Below are positions 26,131-33,911 of a stretch of 64,000 bases of DNA, one piece after another. The stretch is taken from positions 434,001 to 498,000 of the forward strand of contig NZ_AP023175.1 in NCBI RefSeq assembly GCF_013426895.1. The letters run 5' to 3'. Every line of letters starts with the position of its first letter. Position 1 is the first letter of the stretch. A program made the translations under genes and the position numbers. Source of the stretch: Paraburkholderia largidicola. GTDB taxonomy: Bacteria > Pseudomonadota > Gammaproteobacteria > Burkholderiales > Burkholderiaceae. The notes below the pieces were generated by a model. The model searched no databases. It was given only the letters and a program-made list of their open reading frames with translations, and was not told the DNA's origin.

Positions 26131-27039
26131 TCAACCCTTCACTGCGCCGGATGCGATGCCGCGCACGAACCAGCGGCCCGAAATGAAATACACGGCAAGC
26201 GGCACGACGGAAGTCAGGATGGTCGCCGCCATGTTGACGTTGTAGATCTTCTCGCCTGTCGTCGTGTTGATGATGTTGTTCAACTGCACCGTCATCGGCA
26301 GGTTGCGCGTGCCTGCGAATACCAGCCCGAGAAGATAGTCGTTCCAGATGTTCGTCACCTGCAAAATCATCGCGACGACGATGATGGGCAGCGACATCGG
26401 CAGCATCAGTTGAAAGAAGATGCGCCAGAAACCGCCGCCGTCGATGCGCGCAGCCTTGAACAGCTCCAGCGGAATGCCCGCGTAGTAGTTGCGGAACAGC
26501 AGCGTCATCACGGGCATGCCGAAGATCGTGTGAATGATCACGATGCCCGGCAGCGAGCTGAACAGATGCACGCTTGCGAGCACGCGCACCATCGGGTAGA
26601 TCATCACCTGATACGGAATGAACGCACCGAGCAGCAGCACGCCGAAGAACACGCCCGCGCCGCGCGGCCGCCAGAACGACAGCGCATAGCCGTTGATCGC
26701 GCCGATCACGATCGAGAACACCGTACTCGGCACGACGATGCGCACCGAGTTCCAGAAGCCCACGCGGATGCCGTTGCAATCGAGTCCCGTGCATGCCGAC
26801 TGCCATGCATCGCTCCACGGTTGCAGCGTGAAATGCGCAGGGAGCGCGAGCAGATTGCCCAGGCGGATTTCGTCCATCGGCTTTACCGATGTCACGAGCA
26901 TCACGTAAAGCGGCAACAGGAAGAACAGCGCAGCGATAATCAGAAAGCCATAGATGCCGAGACGCGACGGCGAAAAGCGCTTTCTGCGTGCATGCTGTTG
27001 ACGTGACACACGAGCGGACGGTTCAAGCGTCGTGCTCAT
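26131..27039 (-). CDS. Sugar ABC importer permease (GtsC/UgpE-like)
   Basis: A 302-residue inner-membrane permease with six predicted helices, a first one at FLIIAALFFLLPLYVMLVTS and the EAA loop FKAARIDGGGFWRIFFQLMLP that docks on the ATPase. The segment GLDCNGIRVGFWNSVRIVVPS resembles GtsC of Pseudomonas glucose/mannose transporters. The ATG at 27039 shares one base with the TGA of the upstream permease gene (TGATG), so translation is probably coupled. The open frame runs further upstream but inside the neighbouring gene. Confidence 0.9.
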   Translation of the reverse strand: MSTTLEPSARVSRQQHARRKRFSPSRLGIYGFLIIAALFFLLPLYVMLVTSVKPMDEIRLGNLLALPAHFTLQPWSDAWQSACTGLDCNGIRVGFWNSVRIVVPSTVFSIVIGAINGYALSFWRPRGAGVFFGVLLLGAFIPYQVMIYPMVRVLASVHLFSSLPGIVIIHTIFGMPVMTLLFRNYYAGIPLELFKAARIDGGGFWRIFFQLMLPMSLPIIVVAMILQVTNIWNDYLLGLVFAGTRNLPMTVQLNNIINTTTGEKIYNVNMAATILTSVVPLAVYFISGRWFVRGIASGAVKG

Positions 27040-27998
27040 CACACCTCCTTGCGCGACGCGCTTCGGCTGCGGGCATACAGGAACGGCGCGAGAATCGCGA
27101 GCACCGTCGCGAGCAGCACGATCGATGCCGCCGACGCCAGGCCGATATTCGCGCGCCCGAACAGATAGTCCATGATGAACTTCGCGGGCACTTCGCTCGC
27201 GGTGCCGGGACCGCCCTGCGTCATCGCGACGACGGCGTCGAACAGCTTCACCACCGCGACGAACAGCAGCACGAACGCGGTCGAGACGGACGGGCCGAGC
27301 ATCGGGATCACGATGCTCATATAGACGCGCCAACGCGGTATGCCATCGATGCGCGCGGCCTTCCACAGCTCGTCGTCGATGCCCCGCAAGCCCGCGAGCA
27401 TCACCGCCATCACGAGCCCCGACGCCTGCCACACGGTCGCGATCACGATCGTATAGATCACGAAGTCCTGATCGACGATCCAGTCGAAGCGTGCATGCGT
27501 GAAGCCCATCTTGTGCAGCAGCGACTGCGCGCCCAACTCGGGATTGAGAATCCACTGCCACACGAGCCCCGTTGCAACGAACGACATCGCATACGGATAC
27601 AGGAACACCGTGCGCAACACGCCTTCCGCCATCACGCGCTGGTCGATGAAGATGGCGAGCAGCATGCCAATCACGAGACACGCGACGATGAAACACACGC
27701 CATAGACTGCGATGTGCTGCAGCGACACGAGCCAGCGGTCGTTATGAAACAGCCGCACGTATTGCGTGAACCCGACGAAGTCGTTCGATGGAAACGTGCG
27801 CGAGTTGCTGAGCGACACGCGCGCCGTCCACAACATCGTGCCGAGATACGCGAAGACGACCGTGACCATCATCGGAATCAGCGCGACCCATGCAGCAAGC
27901 GACCAGCGCTTGCGCAAAGGCCGCCCGCGCCTCGCGGCGACGGGCCTCCGGCTCGCAGTCATTTCAGGCGGCAAGGCATGCGACTTGAGCGTGCCCAT
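27039..27998 (-). CDS. Sugar ABC importer permease (GtsB/UgpA-like)
   Basis: A 319-residue permease with six predicted membrane helices; the EAA loop is LWKAARIDGIPRWRVYMSIVIP. The cytoplasmic N-terminus is Arg-rich (AARRGRPLRKRW). Together with the 26131-27039 permease it forms the translocation channel. It begins six bases after the substrate-binding protein stop, and its stop overlaps the next start by one base. Confidence 0.9.
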   Translation of the reverse strand: MGTLKSHALPPEMTASRRPVAARRGRPLRKRWSLAAWVALIPMMVTVVFAYLGTMLWTARVSLSNSRTFPSNDFVGFTQYVRLFHNDRWLVSLQHIAVYGVCFIVACLVIGMLLAIFIDQRVMAEGVLRTVFLYPYAMSFVATGLVWQWILNPELGAQSLLHKMGFTHARFDWIVDQDFVIYTIVIATVWQASGLVMAVMLAGLRGIDDELWKAARIDGIPRWRVYMSIVIPMLGPSVSTAFVLLFVAVVKLFDAVVAMTQGGPGTASEVPAKFIMDYLFGRANIGLASAASIVLLATVLAILAPFLYARSRSASRKEV

Positions 27999-28004
27999 CG
28001 CGCG

Positions 28005-29249
28005 TCAGCCCTTCAGTGCGCTGGCAAAGGCCTTTTGTGCATCGTCGACCGACTGGTTCTTGTTCCAGAAGTTCGTGATGACATCCGTCAACGCGCCTTG
28101 CATGTCGGGCGACAGGAGCATTTCCGGGTTCGGCAGCTGGCGCGACTTGTCCTTCATGATCGCAATGCCCTCCTTCGCGCAGATGTCCAGTTGATTCACG
28201 TCGACGTCGGGCCGGATCGGGATCGAGCCTTTCTTCGCGCTGAACGCGACCTGCGCCTGCGGTGAGGTCATCACCGTCGCGAGCAGATTCTGCGCCTTGA
28301 TGGCCGTCGCGTTGTCCGTCTTCGGGAACACGAACACGTCGCCCGCCACCAGATACGGCGAGCGCGGACCAAAACCGGGGAAGCAGCCGAAGTCCTTGCC
28401 GGGTGCCTGCTTCGCCGCCGAAAATTCGCCCTTCGCCCAGTCGCCCATGATCTGCACGCCCGCCTTTCCGGAAATCACGAGCGCCGTCGCATCGTTCCAG
28501 TTGCGGCCCGGCGAGCCGGCATCGACGTAATCATGCAGCTTCTTGAACGACGCGAGCACCTTCTTGAACGCATCCGATTTCACCGCGTTCTGATCGCGGT
28601 CGCGATACACCTTCAGATACAGATCGGGTCCGCCGACATCGGCGAACACGGCGTCGAAAGTGATCTTCTCCTGCCATGGCTGGCCGCCCAGCGCGAGCGG
28701 TATTACGCCCGCTTTCTTCAGCTTGTCGAGATCGCCGACGAATTCATCGAAACTCTTCGGATCGCCCGCAATGCCCGCTTTCGCAAACACCGGCTTTGAA
28801 TAGAAGAACCACGCGGGCATGTGGATATCGACGGGCGCCGCGTAGTAATGGCCGTTGACCTTGATGCTCTCGAGTATCGATTGCGGGAAGATGGCTGCCC
28901 AGTTCTCCTTTGTGGCGACGGCATCGACGTTGTTGAGCAGGCCCTGATCGATCAGGTCATGAAACTGCTTCGACGTATTGAACTGCGCAGCCGTGGGCGG
29001 ATCGCCGCCGACAATGCGGTTGATCGCGGTCGCACGCGCCTGGTCCGCCCCGGCCACGGCGTTGTCGACCCATTGGCCGCCCGCCTGGTTGTACGCATCG
29101 GCGAACTGGCGGATCGCCGCCGATTCGCCGCCCGAGGTCCACCAGTGAATCACATTCGCCTTCAACGGCTCCGCTTGCGCGATGACGCCCGTGATGGCCA
29201 ATGCGAGTGCGATACCGCTTTTCAACGCCCACTGTTTTCTGCTGTTCAT
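28005..29249 (-). CDS. Sugar ABC importer substrate-binding protein (GtsA-like)
   Basis: A 414-residue periplasmic binding protein (CUT1 family). Signal peptide residues 1-26 (ALKSGIALALAITGVIAQA). The sequence marks VIHWWTSGGE, PVDIHMPAWF, LALGGQPWQ, IMGDWAKGE and KGSIPIRPD follow the pattern of Pseudomonas GtsA, which binds glucose and mannose. With a beta-glucosidase encoded just upstream, the ligand is probably glucose or a short beta-glucoside. ATG 29249 directly begins the signal peptide and has GGAGA upstream; the frame extends to 29420. Confidence 0.9.
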   Translation of the reverse strand: MNSRKQWALKSGIALALAITGVIAQAEPLKANVIHWWTSGGESAAIRQFADAYNQAGGQWVDNAVAGADQARATAINRIVGGDPPTAAQFNTSKQFHDLIDQGLLNNVDAVATKENWAAIFPQSILESIKVNGHYYAAPVDIHMPAWFFYSKPVFAKAGIAGDPKSFDEFVGDLDKLKKAGVIPLALGGQPWQEKITFDAVFADVGGPDLYLKVYRDRDQNAVKSDAFKKVLASFKKLHDYVDAGSPGRNWNDATALVISGKAGVQIMGDWAKGEFSAAKQAPGKDFGCFPGFGPRSPYLVAGDVFVFPKTDNATAIKAQNLLATVMTSPQAQVAFSAKKGSIPIRPDVDVNQLDICAKEGIAIMKDKSRQLPNPEMLLSPDMQGALTDVITNFWNKNQSVDDAQKAFASALKG

Positions 29250-29331
29250 TCCGTCTCCTTCAGGCTCGAGGCCCGATTTATCAGGTCGACTGCTTATCAG
29301 CTTCTTGTGACTGCGTTTCCGCGCATTCCGA

Positions 29332-30735
29332 TCAGCGCTGCTGTTTGCGCGCCTCGATGAACTTCGCGACCAGTTCGCCGCTGCGTTTGACGGTGCGCTG
29401 CTGCGTGCTGTAATCGACATGCACGACGCCGAAGCGCCGCTCGTAGCCGAACGCCCATTCGAAGTTATCCAGCAGCGACCAGACGAAGTAGCCGCGAATA
29501 TCGACGCCCTGCTTCACGGCCTGATCGACGGCGGCCAGATGCCGCTTGAGGAATGCAATGCGCTGCGGGTCCTCGACGCGGCCGTCCCGCACCTGATCGT
29601 CCGACGCCATGCCGTTCTCGGTGATATAGATGGGCGGCAGGTTCGGATACGTGCCGTGAAAGCCCGTCAGCAGATCGCGCAGCCCGTCCGGATAGACTTC
29701 CCAGCCCATCTGCGTGCGTTCGACATCGGGCAGCGGCGTGTCGATGAAACCATGCGCGCCGTCGCTCTTCACATTGGTGCGGAAATAATAGTTGATGCCG
29801 AGAAAGTCGAGCGGTGCGGCGATGGTTTGCAGATCGCCTTCGAGCACGAGCGGCTCGGCGCCCGGCCACAGTTCCCACAGGTCGGCAGGATACTCGCCCT
29901 TCAGCAGCGGATCGAGAATCCACGCGTTGTGCTGCACTTCGAACAGATGCGCGGCGCGCTGGTCGGCTTCGCTTGATGTTGCGGCCGTACCGCGCCCCAC
30001 GTTCGCAACGATGCCTTTCATCGACGACGGATCGTTCGCGCGCAATACCTGCGTCGCGAGTCCATGCCCGAGCAGCAGATGATGCATCGCCTGCGTCGCA
30101 TAGCGGACGTTCGTAAGACCGGGCGCATGGTGGCCGTTGCCGTAGCCGAGGAATGCCGAGCACCACGGCTCGTTGAGCGTCATCCATGCGTCGACGTGGC
30201 CCGCCAGTTCGCGGCTCATCAGGTCCGCGTAGTCGGCAAAGCGATAGGCGGTCTCACGGTTGAGCCACCCGCCGCGATCTTCCAGATGCTGCGGCAAGTC
30301 CCAGTGATACAGCGTGACGAACGTCTGCAAGCCCTTGTCCTTCAGCCTGCCGAGCAGCCGCTTGTAGAAATCGAGGCCCTTCGGGTTCGGGCGGCCCGCT
30401 TCGTCCATCACGCGCGGCCAGGCAATCGACAGCCGGTATGCCTCGAAGTTGAGCCCCGCGAGCAGGTCGAGATCGCTTTCCCAGCGATGGTAGTGGTCGC
30501 AGGCCACGGCGCCCGTGTCGCCGGCGAGCACCTTGCCCGGCGTCGCGGAGAACGTGTCCCAGATAGACGGCAGGCGGCCGTCCTCGTTGACGGCGCCTTC
30601 GATCTGATACGAGGCCGTTGCCGCGCCGAGCAAAAAGTCCTTGCGCCAGAGCACGGAGTCGGCGGCCGGCGTGAAGGGATCGCTTTGCTGACCGTCCGGT
30701 TTCATACCGCCGGGTGCCACTGCATCGTATGCCAC
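29332..30735 (-). CDS. GH1 beta-glucosidase
   Basis: A 467-residue glycoside hydrolase family 1 enzyme. The N-terminal FLLGAATASYQIEGA, the acid/base TLNEPW (Glu near residue 189) and the nucleophile YITENG (Glu near 373) are present. No signal peptide, so it should act in the cytoplasm on imported beta-glucosides such as cellobiose. Start is GTG 30735: GAGAGGAGG lies five bases before it, whereas the longer frame to 31026 is non-coding. It is the first gene of the operon with the sugar ABC importer and LacI, with the operator at 30804-30819 about 70 bases upstream. Confidence 0.9.
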   Translation of the reverse strand: MAYDAVAPGGMKPDGQQSDPFTPAADSVLWRKDFLLGAATASYQIEGAVNEDGRLPSIWDTFSATPGKVLAGDTGAVACDHYHRWESDLDLLAGLNFEAYRLSIAWPRVMDEAGRPNPKGLDFYKRLLGRLKDKGLQTFVTLYHWDLPQHLEDRGGWLNRETAYRFADYADLMSRELAGHVDAWMTLNEPWCSAFLGYGNGHHAPGLTNVRYATQAMHHLLLGHGLATQVLRANDPSSMKGIVANVGRGTAATSSEADQRAAHLFEVQHNAWILDPLLKGEYPADLWELWPGAEPLVLEGDLQTIAAPLDFLGINYYFRTNVKSDGAHGFIDTPLPDVERTQMGWEVYPDGLRDLLTGFHGTYPNLPPIYITENGMASDDQVRDGRVEDPQRIAFLKRHLAAVDQAVKQGVDIRGYFVWSLLDNFEWAFGYERRFGVVHVDYSTQQRTVKRSGELVAKFIEARKQQR

Positions 30736-31121
30736 GGAACCTCCTCTCGCTGAATGGTGTGATGCGTGTCTGAAACGAATCGATCGACGAAATGAAAGCC
30801 CGAGTGGAAGCGCTTCCACATGACCTGCGCACGATATCAGCGGCCCTTTCCGCGCAGCAATCAGGGTTTGTCTGGATCGGACAGAGTCCGTCCGAAATCG
30901 CCATGCAACGCGCATCGCACTTCGGATCAAGACAGGGCATGTTTCATTTCTTGTGACAATTAATCGGTGCCGGTACACAACGCGCAACGGGGATCGCTCG
31001 GCCAATGTCTCGGTGTTTTCCGACACCTAGGGGTTCAACCGGAAAGAAGGTGATGGCAGACCGTTAAACTGAGCTGTCGATGCGGAAACTTTTGGCGCAT
31101 CCTTTTAAGAATGAGAGCCCA
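30736..31121. other. Divergent control region, beta-glucosidase operon / acyltransferase
   Basis: A 386-base gap between head-to-head genes. It contains the LacI-type palindrome (30804-30819), an AT-rich stretch around 30945-30965 (TTTCTTGTGACAATTAATCG), and a short GGTGT/ACACC hairpin near 31011-31027. No gene is apparent. Confidence 0.5.
30804..30819. promoter_or_regulatory. LacI-family operator, perfect palindrome
   Basis: GTGGAAGCGCTTCCAC is a perfect 16-base palindrome with the central CG flanked by AAG/CTT that characterises LacI-family operators. It lies 69 bases upstream of the beta-glucosidase start and is the likely target of the LacI protein encoded at the end of the same operon. 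Confidence 0.8.
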
Positions 31122-32315
31122 ATGCGAGCGACGACCACTCAGGCCAACGGCATCGTTCCTGCGCTGACGAGCATCCGCTTTCTTGCGGCGCTGACCGTCG
31201 TCCTGTCGCATTACCGCGAGCTCGAACTGCTCAATACGCCCGCGTCGTTCTTCAATTTCGTCGATGGTGGACGCTCGGCCGTCTCGCTCTTCTTCGTGCT
31301 CTCGGGCTTCATCCTCACGTACACGTATCGCGACGAACTCGCGACGCAAAGCCCGCATAATTTTTACGTCGCGCGCGTTGCACGTATCTATCCGAACATC
31401 CTGTTCGCGCTCGCCATTGCCTCCGTCACGACAGCGTACCTCCTCATCTCGCACAACGATGTGCTGCTGCTCAAGTGGTTCGCGCTGAAGACGTCGATCA
31501 ATCTTTCGCTGGTGGTGAGCTTCATCTGCCAGGTGTTCCTGATCACCGCATGGTTCCCGTTCGCAGCGATCAATCAGCCCTGGAATGGGCCGGCATCGAG
31601 CGTGTCGTGCGAAGCGTTTTTCTACGCGCTCTTTCCGCTGATTCTCGCGCGCTTCGTGAAGATGCGCGCATCGACGCTCGCTGTCACGATGGTCGGCATC
31701 TGGATTGCGCAGGGCCTGATGATCCTGTTCCTCATGGCCGCGTTCCCCGTCTCGCGCAGTCACTTTCTGGCGGGCGCGCTGCCGCTGTGCCGGATCGCCG
31801 AGTTCATGCTGGGCATCGGCGCGGCGCTCGCGTTTCAGACCTTGCGCACGCGCGGCGTGTCGATGCATGGACGCGGCATCGCGCTCGTGTCGGGTTCCGT
31901 CGTCGTGCTGATCGTGCTCGCGCTGTGGCAGCCCACGACGCCCGTGTTCTATCCGCAAAGCCCGTTCTTCGCGACATTGATTCTCGGCCTTGCACTGCTG
32001 GAGCGGCCCGTGCTCGGCCTGCTGAATCAGCGCTGGCTGGTGCGCTTCGGTGAAGCGAGTTATGCACTCTTCCTGATTCACGTGCCGCTTGCGTATCTCG
32101 CGTGGCTGGTGGGTTTTCGCGCAAGCAACGGCTGGATTCCGCTCACGTTCACGCTGCTGTTCAGCGTCATCGTGTTCACGTATTTCGAAGAGCCGATGCG
32201 CCGCCGCATTCGCTCGCGTTTTCGCAGCAAGGCGCTCGCGCCCGCAAGCGTGGTGCCGGAAACCGTCCCTGTCGATTCAACCGTGACGGTCGGCCACGGC
32301 ATGAAGCCGAGTTGA
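31122..32315 (+). CDS. Acyltransferase 3 (OafA/YrhL family) membrane protein
   Basis: A 397-residue integral membrane acyltransferase. The family N-terminal signature is present: LTSIRFLAALTVVLSHY (with R and H of the RFxA...H motif) and AVSLFFVLSGFILTYTY; about ten hydrophobic helices follow, ending in YALFLIHVPLAYLAW and a basic tail. Such enzymes acetylate or acylate extracellular polysaccharides or lipids. I chose ATG 31122 (MRATTTQANG); an ATG at 31080 is in frame. It is alone in its transcription unit and followed by a hairpin shared with the convergent gene. Confidence 0.88.
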   Translation: MRATTTQANGIVPALTSIRFLAALTVVLSHYRELELLNTPASFFNFVDGGRSAVSLFFVLSGFILTYTYRDELATQSPHNFYVARVARIYPNILFALAIASVTTAYLLISHNDVLLLKWFALKTSINLSLVVSFICQVFLITAWFPFAAINQPWNGPASSVSCEAFFYALFPLILARFVKMRASTLAVTMVGIWIAQGLMILFLMAAFPVSRSHFLAGALPLCRIAEFMLGIGAALAFQTLRTRGVSMHGRGIALVSGSVVVLIVLALWQPTTPVFYPQSPFFATLILGLALLERPVLGLLNQRWLVRFGEASYALFLIHVPLAYLAWLVGFRASNGWIPLTFTLLFSVIVFTYFEEPMRRRIRSRFRSKALAPASVVPETVPVDSTVTVGHGMKPS

Positions 32316-32341
32316 TCTTCCGCTTTCGCGTCACGCACCAG

Positions 32342-32372
32342 ACACAAACGGCGCTTCACGCGCCGTTTGTGT
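32342..32372. terminator. Bidirectional hairpin between convergent genes
   Basis: ACACAAACGGCGC and GCGCCGTTTGTGT form a perfect 13-base stem with loop TTCAC between the ends of the acyltransferase gene (+) and the repetitive protein gene (-). There is only a short T run, so it may be a hairpin terminator of moderate strength for both. Confidence 0.7.
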
Positions 32373-32393
32373 TGATACGTCTGCCTTGTTCGT

Positions 32394-33476
32394 TCAAGCC
32401 CAGTGCGCCGGAATCCACACGCGGCCGATCCAGTGACCCGGAATCCAGACGGCGGGACGCGGCTTCGGTGCGACATAGACGACATGCGGGGGCGGCGGCG
32501 GAGCGACGACCACGACATGCGCGCGCGGCGGCGGCACGACGACGGGAGCCGGCGCGACCACCACAGCGGGCGGCGGTGCCACCACGACGGGCGCGGGTAC
32601 CGGCGCGGCAACGACCACAGCGGGCGGCGGCGGAACGATCACGGGCGGCGGAACGATCACGGGCGGCGGCACGACGACGGCTGCGCCGACCCGCGTCGTG
32701 GTGCCCGTCACCACGGTCGTGCCGCCCGTCGTGACCACGCCGCCATGCACGACGGTGCCACTGGTCGTCACGGTGTTGCCGTGCGTGCCCGTCGCGCTGC
32801 CCGACGTGACGACCACGCCAGGCGCCGCGCTCGTCGCGCTGCCCGAGTGCGAGACCGTGCCGCCGTTGCTGCCCGTCACGGTGCCCGAGCGCGAGCACGT
32901 CCAGCCCGAGCAGTTCGTCGATGCCGAATGGTTGTAGCTGTTGCCGTTGCCGCCCGTCACCGTGCCCGACGACGAGTATTGTCCGGCGCCGTTGCGCGTC
33001 ACGTCACCCGAGGTCGATGCCGTCTTGCCGTCCGAGCCCGTCATCGTGCCCGTATGCGAGCAGGTGCCGCTGGCGCAGCTGGTGTCGCCGGAATGCTGCA
33101 CCGAGCGGCCGTTCGGTCCGTAGGCTGTGCCCGAGTTGGAGAACTGGCCCGGCGACGTGCGCGTGACACTGCCCGAGTTGCTCGCGACGCCGCCGTAGGG
33201 GCCGGCCACGCCGCCCGCGTGATTGCAGGTGCCGCCGCTGCAGTAGCCGCCGTGCGCGCCGTTATATTCGCCGCGCGACGTGTAAGCGGTGCCGTGGCCG
33301 TACCAGCCGGCCCACGCGGGGACGCTGACGAGCGACGCGCTGGCGCCGATCACCGTCGCTGCCGCCGCCAGTGCGATGCGTCGCGACAAGCCGCACGACA
33401 GGCCGCGCGCAGCGGATGTCGACGAACGATTCAGCAGACCAGACAACGAGGAGAAGAGGTGCGAGCGGGTTTTCAC
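32394..33476 (-). CDS. Secreted repetitive Gly/Ser/Thr-rich protein with Pro-Val-rich C-terminus
   Basis: A 360-residue exported protein of unknown function. A signal peptide (RRIALAAAATVIGASASLVS, cleaved near AWA) leads to a region with about 40-residue units rich in Gly, Ser, Thr and Asn, three of which carry a Cys-x4-Cys-like pair (YCSGGTCNH, SCASGTCSH, NCSGWTCSR). Then follow VVTSG/TVTTSG stretches, a long Pro-Val-Ala-rich segment, and a C-terminal tandem WIPGHW / WIPAHW motif known from other Burkholderiaceae surface proteins. GTG 33476 is chosen: AAGGA is seven bases upstream. The longer frame to 33590 lacks a signal-like start. Confidence 0.72.
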   Translation of the reverse strand: MKTRSHLFSSLSGLLNRSSTSAARGLSCGLSRRIALAAAATVIGASASLVSVPAWAGWYGHGTAYTSRGEYNGAHGGYCSGGTCNHAGGVAGPYGGVASNSGSVTRTSPGQFSNSGTAYGPNGRSVQHSGDTSCASGTCSHTGTMTGSDGKTASTSGDVTRNGAGQYSSSGTVTGGNGNSYNHSASTNCSGWTCSRSGTVTGSNGGTVSHSGSATSAAPGVVVTSGSATGTHGNTVTTSGTVVHGGVVTTGGTTVVTGTTTRVGAAVVVPPPVIVPPPVIVPPPPAVVVAAPVPAPVVVAPPPAVVVAPAPVVVPPPRAHVVVVAPPPPPHVVYVAPKPRPAVWIPGHWIGRVWIPAHWA

Positions 33477-33649
33477 GGCAGTGTCCTTCACGGTTCGGGC
33501 CACTTGCTGATGCAGCGTGGCGACGGAATGAATCGTAGAAGAATCTGCCTGCGAGGTCAGTTCAAAAACTATGTCGAAAAATGTCACCACGGGTCACGGC
33601 GACGTGCAAAAAATGCCCGCGCCGTGACCCGCGTAAGTGACATGAAGCG

Positions 33650-33823
33650 CTATGAAGAGCGGTCGCGTCCGCGCGCGCGAGTCGCGCCCGTGACGACGCC
33701 GATACCGAGCAGAATCACGGCGACGATCAGGACGTAATGCTGCGCGACGTGCATGGTGACGAGGGCCCACGACACGCCGCCAATGAAAATCAGCCAGCCG
33801 ATCAGATAAATGGCCAAGGTCAT
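33650..33823 (-). CDS. Small membrane protein, 57 aa
   Basis: A 57-residue protein with two hydrophobic helices (IYLIGWLIFIGGVSWALVTM and YVLIVAVILLGIGVVTGA) and an Arg-rich cytoplasmic tail. GGAAAGGAGAA directly precedes ATG 33823. I do not know a function; small two-helix proteins of this kind are common and often stress related. Confidence 0.7.
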   Translation of the reverse strand: MTLAIYLIGWLIFIGGVSWALVTMHVAQHYVLIVAVILLGIGVVTGATRARGRDRSS

Positions 33824-33911
33824 CGGGTTCTCCTTTCCGCTTTGACAGCAAGCGTTTTGCAAGAACCATGCCGCGCGCCGGGCCACGTAACCCGATGCCT
33901 TTCTTCAGCGC

